Shown here one piece after another: positions 8,770 to 19,388 of a stretch of 31,061 nucleotides of DNA; position 1 is the stretch's first letter, and each line of letters starts with the position of its first letter. Origin of the DNA: Rhizaria sp. SCN 62-66 (taxonomy: Eukaryota; Rhizaria, unplaced); the NCBI GenBank assembly GCA_001724265.1, contig MEDY01000459.1, positions 1-31,061 of the forward strand. Reading direction: 5' to 3'. The notes beneath the pieces are model-generated. The model was not told the DNA's origin. It saw nothing but the letters and a program-made list of their open reading frames with translations, and did not search any database. A program made the position numbers and the translations under genes.

Positions 8770-11403
8770 TTAGACCCTCTGCACCTGCGCGGCGTAGCGC
8801 GCGGCGCCGTCGACGTCCCCGTCAGCAATGATGAGCGCGAGTACCGCGATCTTCTGCGGCACCCCGGCAGCCTCCATGACCAGGCGGATCGACTCGACTT
8901 CGGGATACTGCAGCCGCGTCGCGGTGATGCCGAGCGACATGCGCATCGTGCGCACCATCGCCGTGTGCTTCGCGCGCTCGGCGTCGAGAATACTGGAGGT
9001 GGTGAGAAAACAAGCGAGGAATGAAGTAGGTTTGCGAGATGAGTGTTGAAGTCCATAATGCAATAACAATGCAATAATAGTCATACATGCATCAATGTCG
9101 CACGCGTAAAAAAGTGTTCATATATCTGTATCAAGTGGGGATGCGATGCGTACCGACGGATAGCATTCTTGGCGGCGTCTGGAATGCGCATTGACTCGAC
9201 GTGGGTCAAAACTTCGGGGTTGAATGGCGAGTCAATCGAACTAACGACAGACCGGGCCGAGTTAAACAGGTGCGCTGCGATCTGAGTCACAGGGGATGTA
9301 GCAAGGTCCACAACCGCGGTGCTGGAGAAGACGTGGCCGGGACCTAAAAATAATCGAAAAGAACAAAAATGATATTATGTGCAGAACGATATGAGGCTAA
9401 ACATACAGGAATGAAATATAGTATCGATGAAAGTACAAATCATATTATACGAAGTTTAGTGACTCCAAATTGATCCATTTATCGATATGTTATGACACGT
9501 ACGCGTGACGAGGTACTCTGGCAGGCCCGACAGAGCCGCGGGCGCGGGTACCGGCGAGGCCGACACAGCGGCCGACGCCGGCGCACGCTGAGGCGCACCG
9601 ACCCCGCCGGCCGCCGCGGCGCCGGAGGGGCGCACAGTCGCAGGCGTCGCAGGCGTCGCTGGTACAGCAGCCGCGTTGGCAGCGTTGACGTCAGAAGCGG
9701 CAGCGGGAGATACAGAGGCAGCGTTGCCGGGGGCGCGGGTGGGGATAGGCGTGCCGGGCACAAGCGCGGGCGCATCGACCGGTGTGACAGGGGCGGCGGC
9801 GTTCGTAGCGGCGGCGTTCGTAGCGGCGGCGGCGTTGGCTTGGGCAGAGAGGGAACCGTTGGTCATGAGTGCGCCCAGGAGGTTCGCGAGCGCGTTCTGC
9901 TGAGAGCCGGAGAGGTTGGCGGCGGCGCCGCTTCCGCTGCCAGCAGCAGCAGAAGGAGCAGCAGCAGCGGACGCGGGCGCGGAGCTAGCGCTGGCCGAAG
10001 AAGTGGAGCCGTCTTCCTCGTCGTCACCCATAGCCTTCGCACCGCTCGCGCTCGCACCCACACTGCAGCTCGAGCTGCTGCCGTCGGCCGCGGCCTTGGC
10101 CTTGGCAGTCTCGCTCTCACCGGCCTTAGGGAGGTCGTGCTCGCCCAGGAACGAGATGCTCTGCCCCATGATGCAGAGCTTGTTCTGACTCAGGTCGATG
10201 ACGGCGCCGTGGCGTTTCAGTTGGTCGAGTCCGAAAAGCACGTCCATGCTCTGGTCTTCGAGCACCGAGAAAGAGCACATGATGTACTCGGAGCCGATCT
10301 TGACCGTCGCGGCGTGGATCCGGCCCAGGATCTTCTGGGAGCCAACGCCCACGGCCATGCCGGAGAAGCGCTTGTCCTGGAGTTGCAAACAAAACGGAGG
10401 ATTTAACAAGAAACAGAAAAGATTAAGAACAGAGACAATGTAGAAAAATAATAAACTAGAGTTATATCGATGGGTTCTACAGAATATACAGAATTATGAT
10501 TGTTAAATACGCATGACGTACAAGCAGGTCCTCGAGGCCACAGCGGCGCACACAGGCGGCGGACATAATGGTCATCTGAGCGCCGGAGTCAACGAAAGCC
10601 TTGAGCGGGACCTTGTTGACCTCGATGGGCACGTACAGCATCGTCACCGTGGCAAACACCTCGGGCGAGTGCTCCATCGCAAGCAGGTAGTTCTCATCGA
10701 CCGTGCGCTGCCGCGCGTCGCGGGCGACAACGGCCAGAGCGCCGGGGTCCGTGGGGTCCGTCTCGAGCGTGTGGCGCGCATCGCGGACCTCAGCGCGCTC
10801 TACGGAGTCGGTCAGGAAGCGCTCGCGCAGCGCCGCGACGGCCTCGTCCTTGGGGGCCGTGCGCAGCAGCTGTGCCAGCTCCTGGTTGCGGTCGGCGAGC
10901 TGCGAGATAAGCGAGGGCGACGCCGAGACGATGCGGTAGAAGTGCTCAGGGGACTCCAGCAGCGCGGGGGGGAGCTCCGCTAGCGAGCGGAAGGAAGATG
11001 AAGACAGGCGAGCCAGTGCGGCGTTGCGCGCGGTCGGGGAGAGCTGCATCAGCGTGTCGTTGAACTCCTGCATGTTCTGGTGGCCGGCGGCGCCGCCAGC
11101 AGCGCCACCGGCGGCAGCGGCGGCGGTGGCGGTCGCGGCGGAGAGGCGCTGCGCGAACTCGGCATCGGAAAGCGTGTCATAAGTGAGCACGTCATCGCTG
11201 GTGAGGAAGGAGGACACGGGCGCGCCGGAGGGCGTGAGCACGGCGCCGTTTGCAGATAGCTTGATGCGCTGCACAGGGATGTCAACGACAGAGGCGACTT
11301 GCTGTACGAGCTCAGCGTAGTCCGCATCGGCAGCAACCACAAGGGAGTGGTACTGTGCGCCGTCTGCTGACATAAGCACGAGCTCGATCTGTGAGGAGCT
11401 CAT
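8770..11403 (-). CDS. DDI1: Ddi1 ubiquitin-dependent aspartic protease/shuttle, 4 exons
   Basis: Ddi1 is a proteasome shuttle with a retropepsin-like domain that cleaves heavily ubiquitinated proteins. Exons on the minus strand: 11403-10522, 10376-9503, 9343-9154, 8992-8770; 722 residues, TAA stop. Order of domains: ubiquitin-like domain (about residues 5-72); Ala/Gly linker; helical domain; retroviral-protease-like domain with active-site DSGA at Asp272 and the following MTIMS. Exon 2 continues with GVGSQKILGRIHAATVKIG, SFSVLEDQSMDVLFGLDQLK and RHGAVIDLSQNKL, closely matching animal DDI1/2. Then comes an unusually long Ala/Pro/Ser-rich spacer (about 200 residues) and a C-terminal helical region with a UBA-like end (VESIRLVMEAAGVPQ). 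Intron donors are GTACGT, GTACGT and GTACGC, with phases 0, 1 and 2. An ATG 48 bp upstream (11451) is in frame, but the ubiquitin-like strand starts right after 11403. Confidence 0.93.
9793..9836. repeat. 15-nt tandem repeat in DDI1 spacer
   Basis: The unit GCGGCGGCGTTCGTA occurs twice exactly (9793-9807, 9808-9822), followed by a partial third copy. On the coding strand it encodes Ala-Ala-Ala-Thr-Asn units in the low-complexity spacer of DDI1. This suggests that the spacer grew by slippage. Confidence 0.8.
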
Positions 11404-11884
11404 GGGGTGTGACGAGCTGTGGGAGTGATTGGTGGGATGGTGACACACCACAACAAAGCATAGGGCAACATCAGAACATTATGTGAGCTAAAATTGCATT
11501 GCGGCGTAGTGATAAAAGGTGAAAGTATATATCTGTCCATGTACATTTCTGTTGTGGAACTGCAGAAAGATTGATGATGAGACCCGTGTGAGATTGGTGT
11601 GGATAGAGTGAGGTCTATCAGATAGCTAATCTCGAACGAGATCCCTTTGATCCACCACAAACACATTCCTGGAACGATTAAGCGGTTGTACTGACATGAA
11701 GCTAATGCAAATGTGTGATTTATTCATTTTAATCAAATCAAGATTCAATATTATATCTAAATAAACTCGTTATTATTCCATCGTAACACGGCGAGCACCA
11801 AATCTACAAACACTTAAGCGTTCTCCAAGCCATACAGACTGCATTATAACATGAACAGTCTGTCGCTCTGTGACAGTACAACAT
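11404..11884. other. Spacer between the two-pore channel gene and DDI1
   Basis: 481 bp of AT-rich sequence between two minus-strand genes. It should hold the 3' end of the channel gene (whose TAA is at 11887-11885) and the DDI1 promoter. No gene or repeat recognised. Confidence 0.5.
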
Positions 11885-14411
11885 TTACGGGTGTTGTTGC
11901 TGTTGCTTGTTGCGGTTCGCCGCTGCCTTGCCGAGTGTCATCAGCGCGTCCTTCTCCGCGTCTGCGACCTGGAGTGCATTGCGCTCGATGATGGCTTCGG
12001 TGGAGCTCTTGGGGACCACGCGCACGCGCACGCGGCCCGAATTCTGCCGCGACAGCGCCGCCCCAGGCCCCGCAGACTGCTGCTACTGATGCTGTTGATG
12101 CTGATGCTGCTGTACACTGGGTTGCTGCTTCAGCGGCGGGGCGACGACGGTGGGTGGGGGCCGGGCCGGAACCATCCTGTCGTCAGAGCAGGCGTTGTTT
12201 TCGTTCGCCTCGTCTTCCTCGTCGTCGCCATTGTTCTCGTCGTTATCGTCGTCGCCGTTGCGCAGACTGCTGCTGCTGTTGCTGCCGTGGCCGCTGCTTT
12301 CAACGACCGGCGACGGCAGCCCCGGGAGCCCCGCGGCCCCACCCGTCTCCGGCGTCAGCGGCGGCGGCGACGGCTGCAGCCCCCATCGGGTCGCGACGAG
12401 CCCCACCGCGCCCATCTGGCCTGCGACCGCGGCGGCGACGACCTCGGTGCGTTCGGCGTCGCGCGCCTCTGCGGCCTCGCGCGCGTCGGCGGCCGCGGCG
12501 GCCAGCACCGCGGCCGAGCGCGCGACTGTGAGCCGCCGCCCGCTGCCCATGACGGCGACGGAGCCGGAGCCGGAGCCACCGTGGCCGGGGCTGGTAACGG
12601 CCTCGGTGATGCATAGAGGGCTGCCGCTGAGGATAACCGCCTCGCCGCCGCCGCCGAGGGACGCGGGGGCGGCAGCGGTGTTGGCCGCGGGCAGCGCGAC
12701 CAGGCTGAGGGGGCTGCCGGCCGCGGCGAGTGTGTTCAGAGCGAGGGGACTGCTCAGACCGTAGCCAGCGCTGTTGACAACACTCGCAACGTTGCCGCCA
12801 GCGCCAACAGTGCCGGCCCCAACAGCGGTCGCGTTCGCGCGCTTTTCGTTGTCGTTGTTGCTGTTGTAATCGCAGTTAAGCATGATGTGCTAATTCCGGC
12901 GCGCGCGCTTGGCCCGTGCGTTGTCCCAGGCCGCCTTGGCCGCGGCGGCGGCGCGCGCGTTCTCCTCCTGCTCCAACAGCTGCATGTTGGTGTTGAACGC
13001 CTCCATGACAAAGCCCATAAAGACGGGCATGAAGATGAGGTAGATGAGCGAGCGGAACGCTGTGATGAAGGCCTCGCCGACCCACCCGCGCACCACGGTC
13101 GCGGGCCCAATGAGCATCGTCCACCAGTTGGCCATAGCGATGATCGACCCGGTCAGAATGGCCTGCGGCAAGGACTCAAAGGACATGACGCCGCGATGCG
13201 GCAGCCACTCGCCGCAGCAGCGCGCGTCGTCGAGCGCGGCCACGCGCGTGGGGTCGAGCTGTGGCCCGCCCAGCAAGTCAACTGCGATGAGCGCGAAGGC
13301 GAAGATCAAGAACAGGAAAACCAGCGCGACGCCGGCGAGCGCGGGAAAGACGCGGCCCACGGTCTTGAAGAAGCGCGTGGCGCCCGTGGTCAGCGACAGC
13401 ATGCGCAGCACGCGGACTGAACGCGCGGCCAGGATGAGGTGCATCTGCGACAGCAGCGAGGGCGCAGCGTGCGCCAGAACGCCGCCGGTGACCGAGACGA
13501 ACGTGACGATGAAGTCGATGCGGTTCATGCCGCGCGCCCAGAAGCGCTTGAGCCCGAGCGCCCAGAGCTTCACGGCAACTTCAACAAGGAAGAGCCCACG
13601 CAGGGCTAGCGACACGGCGCCCCAGGGCGTGCGCTCGTAGGCGAAGGGATCAAACGGCGGCAGACCTGCGGCGACGCGGGCGCGCGTGAACATCGCGTAG
13701 TCGTACAGCTGCGCACACAACAAAAGCAGGAACGGAAACAGCACCACGTCCGACAGGCGCACGCTCGTTGCCGCGTCAGTGACGGCCGCAGCGGCGACCG
13801 CGGCGGCCTGGGCGTCGGCGCTGAGCGAGGACGACACGTCGAGCCCGTCCAGCAGTGCGCCGGCGCGGCTGGCGCGCGCGCGGCAGCGGCAGCGCAGGAG
13901 GTCGCTGGGTTGCACGCGCAGCTGCAGCCAGCGGCGCACGGCGCGGCGTGTGCGCGCGCGGCCGCGAGGGCCGCCGCAGCAGGTGCCGCAGCAAGTGCGC
14001 GACTGCTGCCGCTGACGACGACTCGCGGTGCCGTCCCTGTCGGGGTTCACGGCGCCGCTATCGTTGTTGGCGTTCAGTGGCTGCGTGAGCGGGTTTTCGC
14101 CGTTTGCGCCGCCGCCAGCGGCGCCGGGAACGGGTGACATCGGAGAGGCGTACATGAGGGACGCGAGTCCGCTGCCGCCGCCGCCGCTTGTCATGACGGC
14201 GAGCTCGTACGTCGCGGCAGCGGCGGCCGCGGCGTCGGCGTCGTCAGCGTCGTTGTCAGCAAGCACACGCTCCTCGGCGTCCACCCACGACACGCTGGAG
14301 TCAACGCCGCCGCCGTCGCCCTGATCACCGCCGCGGCGGCGACCGTCGCCGGCGCCGCCGTCCTCGGGATCGAGGTCGTGGCCTGCGCCGTCGTAGTCGC
14401 CGTCAAAGCCA

Positions 14412-14442
<31 letters not shown>

Positions 14443-16732
14443 TGTTGTCGCCGTTGCCGCCGCCGTTGCTGGTATCGGACTCTGTGATCACTTCGACCGT
14501 GGCCTCGGAGCAGAGGCGGCAGACGAGCTTGAACGTGGTCAGCGACACCCCCACCGCCGCGAACGGCGCCAAGCGGTCCGACAACACAAACGCACCAGTG
14601 CCAGTCGCAGTCGTAGCTGCAGTCGCGTTTGAATGCACGCCACTACTGACAGAGCTCTTTGCGTTGCCACTGGCATTTGCAAAGCCGGTGAGCGAGGCAG
14701 TGTTCCTCGCAGCGTCACTGTTTGCACCCGCATTTGGATTTACGGTCGCGTTGCGGGAGCGCTGCGCCGCCGCCGAGATGTCCCGGTCGAGCTTGGCGTC
14801 GACATCGCGCAGCAGCGCCAGCGCCGCCGCAGAGGTGAGGGCGGGCGCCAGCACATTGAGCACGCGCAGCACCACGGGCAGCGACACAAATGGCTCAGAG
14901 TCACTCCCGTTGCCGCTCGCAGCAGCAGCCGTGGCAGTGGCTGTGTTAGAGTTGGTGAGCAAGCGGTGCGAGAGCTTGCCGAGCAACGCATGCGTCAGTG
15001 CGAGCCCGTCACGGCGAATGAGCACGCGCCCCTCTGCGTCGGCCTTGACCGAGGCGCGGTAGTTGCGGTACGCCAGCCCCGTCATGACTGAGACGAAGAA
15101 GACGTTGAAGAGGAAGGCGAACGCGGCGAGGTAGGAGGGCGCCCACATGACGCCCGCGCCGCCGCCGGAGGATGCCTCGGGCGTGGCGTAGGGGGACACG
15201 ACCTGCAACAAGCGGGTGGGCGACACGTGCGCCATGAACATGTAGTACAGCGCGTCGGGCAGCGAGTCGAATGCGTTGTGGAAGAGCGGCGACGGCGCGG
15301 GCGTCTTGGGCGAATACGAGGCAAACACGAGGAAGCCGAAGAAGGCAAAGAAGCAGAGCACGAATGCGTTGATGAGCAGGCGGTGCGCGATCGCGGCCAT
15401 GGCGCGGCCGAACGCCGTCAGCACGGACCGCAGCCTGCGCATGCGCGAGATGAGCAGCAGAAGCCGCAGCGGGCGGGACAAGCGGACGTAGCGGCCTGCG
15501 CCCCCGTCGTCGTCCGCGGCGCGGGTGGGTGGGGCCGTGGTGCGCGCGGTGGCGAGGGTGACCGTGAGCATGACCAGGTCCGCCAGTAGCAGCAGCACGC
15601 AGAGCGCGCGGCAGATCGCCCAGGGCCGCAGCGGCAGCACCCACGGCGACACGTCGGGCTCGGCGGTCATCGCGGCTGCAGCAGCGCTGTCGTTTGCAGG
15701 GGCGAACTTGCCGTCGCGCCTTGTGGCCGCGGCTGCGGCGTAACCGGCGCGCGTACGGGCCCATACGCGCTGCTCCTCCGCGCGCCGCAGCGAGGCCGCG
15801 CCGTGTGAGTGCTCGAAGCGCGCGAGCGCGCGGGCCCACGCGGGCGCGCGCGCGCACGGCAGCGGCAGCAGCGCGGGCGGGGAGGGGAACTCGAGGGCGT
15901 GGCGGAAGCGTGCGCGCAGACTGAAGTCGGGCACAAAGGACAGCTGAGACGCGGCGGACGCGGCTGCAGCGTCGGCAGACGTAGATGGGTCACTGGTGCT
16001 GCTGTTGTTGTTGTTCGCAGTTGTGATAAGTGACAGCGAGGCGAGAGAGCTGCCATTACTCGTCGCATCGTTTGAACTGGTGGAAAGGTTAGCAGCTGTG
16101 TTGCTGTCAGAGCTGCTGCTGTGCGGGTGCGTGGGGTAAAGCGCCTTGGAAGCACGCGCGAGCGCCGGCGAGGGCCGCTGGAACAGGCAGCGCGGCCCCG
16201 TTTGCACCTTAAAGGCCAACACCAAGTCCAAGATGTAGACGGTGATGAAGAGGTACTCGAATGCAACAAACAGCCAAGGCGCCGGGCCATACAGCGCGCC
16301 GTCGTCGCCCGCGGACGCGAAGGGGAACTCGAGGAACGCGAGCGCGATGTGCGCGATGCAGACGGCGGCGACGAAGTGCTTCCAGCGGCTCATGTGGAAG
16401 AGGCGGTAGAGCTTGACCTGGTGCGGCGACACTGCTTCGGGACACAGAGCCAGCAGAGGGTCAACACGGCGCGAGTGCAGGGCGTCGTTCAGAACGATGC
16501 ATGCAATGTCGAAGTACGCGGGCGCGTGTTCGGCGTCGCTTGAATCTGACGGCTTGGTGTTAGGAGCAGTAGCAGCCGCAGCAGCAGCGCTGCCTGTGTT
16601 CAGGCCGAAGCCGCTGTTGGAGGGGGGTCTACGGACATTCTTCGTCTGCGTTGGGCTCGCGGGGACGTCGTCCATGCGAACATATGGAGTCTCTTTCGAC
16701 AGAGACAGTGGGGAGCTCTCCGAGCTGCTCAT
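11885..16732 (-). CDS. TPC: Two-pore cation channel (TPC), reading frame crossing two in-frame TAG codons
   Basis: Two-repeat cation channel of the endolysosomal/vacuolar TPC type. Domain I: S1 about residues 118-138, S2 152-175, S3 371-395, S4 417-440 (RLSRPLRLLLLISRMRRLR), S5 452-473, pore helix region 488-512, S6 532-556. Domain II, about residues 985-1245, has S4 ARSVRVLRMLSLTTG, pore SFESLPQAILTGSIIAMANW (the ANW resembles the NNW of TPC filters) and S6 LIYLIFMPVFMGFVMEAFN. Large low-complexity insertions separate S2 from S3 and the two domains, including a run of ten or more Asp. Two TAGs (12892-12890, codon 1281; 12085-12083, codon 1550) interrupt the frame after domain II. The frame continues in the same phase to TAA at 11887-11885, giving about 1615 residues if TAG is sense. 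If TAG stops here, the protein has 1280 residues. Start is the first ATG (16732); the frame is open further upstream. No introns. Confidence 0.85.
12083..12085 (-). other. In-frame TAG codon inside a Gln/His-rich tract
   Basis: On the coding strand the order is CAG CAT CAG TAG CAG CAG, so the TAG sits within a run of glutamine and histidine codons, one C-to-T change from CAG. The same frame stays open for 65 more codons with GC-rich composition to a TAA. This is the best local evidence that TAG is read as glutamine. Confidence 0.75.
12890..12892 (-). other. In-frame TAG codon after the channel's second domain
   Basis: The coding strand reads AAT TAG CAC ATC ATG. The frame continues open for 268 codons before the next TAG. 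The downstream ATG is only six bases further in the same phase, so the two segments look like one reading frame rather than two genes. Confidence 0.7.
14412..14441. repeat. (TCG)10 microsatellite
   Basis: Ten uninterrupted TCG units on the plus strand; the coding strand reads GAC repeats and encodes a polyaspartate run in the inter-domain linker of the two-pore channel. Confidence 0.9.
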
Positions 16733-18491
16733 GACAGTCAGGATCAAGAGGCAGGAGAAAGCAGCTGCTTTCGGAACTGGAGCCACTGCGCGCGCAGCAC
16801 ACTAAAACTGAAAAGCGAGAAGAGCTACAGTAAAAATAGCATTTGCAGCACGGTTAGATAAGATGTTATTAGTTACAAAATAATGGTCATCATTTGCATT
16901 GACGATTGAATAATGGCTGTGTGTGCAGTTTTTTTGTGTCGCATTTGGTCGAGCCTGGTGAGGGGCGAAGAGGCGCTTGTTGACTGCCACTTGAACATCG
17001 GACACCTCGTTGATGCCAAGATACAATTGGCCGTTTCAGATTAAAACAAGTTACGAATGAAATTGTGATGTTCGACAATGTGTATACGAAAATATATACC
17101 TTCACCATTGAGAACTGACAGCTGCAACGCCGCCGCTCTCAGCCATATGTTAATAAAAATCATGCACATGAGTTCTGACAAGAATCATTGGCAACGAGCA
17201 CTTGTCGTGCGACGTCTTCAGCGTTTTTTTAGCACGGAGAAGTCGTCCTGGAGCATCTCTATGAGTACGAGTTGCTTTCGAATGCTGTCACATGTGTACT
17301 GACGCCGCAACTTGCGAGCGCGGAAGACCACAGAGCAAACTCAAACAGAACTGCAAGCCAATTTGTGATGTAGATTGCCCTGTCTGTCTCACAACCGACA
17401 ATATTGACAGTTTATAATTGCTACATGTTGTCCCTTACGGCACTTTGCATACACTCCCACAATCTGGATGATATAGAAGGCTTACTCAGTGGACCAGCAA
17501 GCAAGGGCTGCGAGGACGAAAAGGACAAGAGTCGGCGCGAAGAAACAGCTCCTAAGGGAGTCCCAAGCGCTTTGTCGCCATCGTCATCGGACTGGAGACG
17601 CTGCGTGCAATCGTCGAAGCGTTTGTGAACATCCCTGCGCGAGATCTTGACTGACAGAATACGAGCCACACATCTCGTGTGGGAGCGATGATGCACTTCG
17701 GTCAAAGCCAAGAAGTGATCGTGAAAGGAAGAAGCATGATTGTTTGGGATTGTGGAGAAGATGTGGCACTTTACACTACTTGGACAACCAACGTAATTAT
17801 GCAAAGATGCGCATCTGGAAACATTAGCTGCTGGAGCAAAGCGAAGACGAGCACCTATGAAAAAAGATGTACGCCTTCGAAGCCTCGTATGCCTCAAATA
17901 GAGCAAATCGCGTTCAAATCAGCGCGACAAGTTACCCTCCGCAGAATATTAGTCCCACGCACATTTTCCGCACGGGAATGCAAGATTACCTTGCTTGTGA
18001 GGATGAAAAGGATTCAGAAGACCCGATGCAGACCTCTGTAACATTCATAACTTGTTTATCACGCCTGGATTATATGTTCCCAACGCGTCTCGTGACTATT
18101 TTCTGTGTATTGTGCGCCAGAAGCTCCCAATGCACCCTGGCGACGTGACGACTTTTGCACTTGACAACACACGCGTTCATCACGTCGACACCAGTCAGCC
18201 TCTAATATAGGTATGTTGCGTCAATACTGTGTGTCTTCCACCTTATTCACGCTGCCTTAACCCGGTTGAGATTTTGTTAATGAAGGATGATGAGCATAGA
18301 CAGCAGCACTCGCTAACAAACCCGCCCACACGCCACCAGACAAGGTCCAAGTCCTTAAACTCCTGAAGACGTGATCGGGAACATATCAGTAGAGACAATG
18401 ATGTCAACTCTTTGTTTGTCACACGTGCACATAGGTGCATGCGTTTTGTTCATCGAGGGATGAGATCGCGCTTCTCTCAGAGGTTGTTTGT
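16733..18491. other. Spacer upstream of the two-pore channel
   Basis: About 1.76 kb with no recognisable gene. The part next to the channel (16733-17026) probably holds its promoter and leader; the channel frame is open there on the minus strand except for a TAG at 16804-16802, and a pyrimidine-rich CAG that could be a splice acceptor lies beside it. Two overlapping open frames (minus 17421-17906, plus 17679-18148) have no known similarity. None has convincing codon bias, so I do not call a gene. Confidence 0.45.
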
Positions 18492-18697
18492 GGCAAAAAT
18501 ATCCGTGGCTAAAATATCCGTAGTTGACATGGTGGTGGAAATTGATTTTGTAATACAATTGGATTGATACATATATATTTATTGATGAAATCTGTGAAAA
18601 TAAATGAATATGTGAACTATATATTTGATTATCAATTCTCGGCCTTAAAAAAACTCGATTAGCACGTGGAAGTCTTTACTTACTGTTTTCTGCCTGC
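18492..18697. repeat. Left terminal inverted repeat
   Basis: Inverted match to 19534-19754. The outer end begins GGCAAAAATATCCG, with AAATATCCGT repeated twice within 25 bp; the inner end carries TACTGTTTTCTGCC, matching GGCAGAAAACAGTA of the right arm. Small indels and substitutions separate the arms, so the copy is not recent. Confidence 0.75.
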
Positions 18698-18942
18698 TTA
18701 GCATTGGCTTTATCAATTGCCGCTGACACCAGCTGCAAGTGCGTGTGAAGCGACAGACTGTACTCGTTGTCGGGCATAACCTCCCGAGTGTCAGAGTTGT
18801 AAGCAATGTAGCCATAGGCGCTGGGCACGTTCACCGGGAGATCTTCAATTGTGATAAACGACGTGCAGACGTAGGAGCCAAACGTGTTGATGCATATTGA
18901 TTGTAAACCATAAAGCGCCGCACAATTAATTGTTGAAAACAT
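18676..18942 (-). CDS. Hypothetical protein inside the inverted-repeat element
   Basis: A leftward open frame runs from about 19068 to a TAA at 18678-18676; the first ATG is at 18942, giving 88 residues, although the frame is open for 43 codons before that. The translation (for example FSTINCAALYGLQSICIN and SYVCTSFITIEDLPVNV) has a natural amino-acid composition but matches no family I recognise. The last codons lie inside the left inverted repeat, and the right arm encodes a similar AENSK ending in one frame. It may be the relic of an element-encoded gene. Confidence 0.3.
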   Translation of the reverse strand: MFSTINCAALYGLQSICINTFGSYVCTSFITIEDLPVNVPSAYGYIAYNSDTREVMPDNEYSLSLHTHLQLVSAAIDKANAKQAENSK

Positions 18943-19050
18943 CCTCCCCTGCAGCTGCCTTAGCAATAAACTTCTGGCTGTGCCGATAGAAGTTGACAAA
19001 ATGTCCTTTTTGAGCTCCTCGGTGATGAAGCACAGCGCCGCAGCGCCCTC

Positions 19051-19104
19051 TAATAGAAAAGGCGGGTTTTAAGACTTTTTTTTTACAACCCGCCTTTTCT
19101 ATTA
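19051..19104. repeat. Perfect 18-bp inverted repeat (hairpin) at the centre of the element
   Basis: TAATAGAAAAGGCGGGTT (19051-19068) and its exact reverse complement (19087-19104) flank an 18-nt T-rich loop. The hairpin lies between the two diverging open frames, where a bidirectional promoter or replication structure could be. In a decayed element such a perfect match suggests either constraint or recent origin. Confidence 0.85.
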
Positions 19105-19388
19105 CTGCTTATACGGTGGGAGGTACTTCCACTGAATATTATTTTGCTTTATCACCATGGTCACCTCTCGTACGAGGGCCGTCTTGTGAAAAGCAACGTT
19201 GTCCACCCAAGAAGGCTCGTGACGCAAGCCACTTATCTATTAATACAAGCTAAACGCCATCAAATTTGTGTAGATCGCATGCTCATAACGCCGTGACCTT
19301 AGAAGACAGCGTGCAAGGATCACTCACAACAAAGAGAGGCTTGAGTAATCTGCCCTTGCTGGACGTGCTGTCTGTTACTGAGGGCCGT

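Noticed and set aside
9492-10983. Plus-strand open frames over DDI1 exons 1 and 2
   Set aside because: Antisense shadows; DDI1 protease and ubiquitin-like domains lie on the minus strand.
11870-12764. Plus-strand open frames of 248 and 204 residues opposite the channel's C-terminal extension
   Set aside because: Composition is Arg/Leu or Ser/Ala-rich without any domain, typical of shadows. This stretch is the post-TAG part of the channel, so I considered them as rivals, but the minus-strand frame continues the channel's phase and style.
12083-12883. A separate gene starting at the ATG at 12883
   Set aside because: It is in phase with the channel, starts six bases after the first TAG, has no spacer or promoter, and itself ends in a TAG followed by more open frame. 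One gene with sense TAG explains all three segments.
17421-17906. 161-residue minus-strand open frame in the gene-poor region
   Set aside because: No similarity, mixed codon use, and other frames on both strands are also partly open; insufficient support for a gene.
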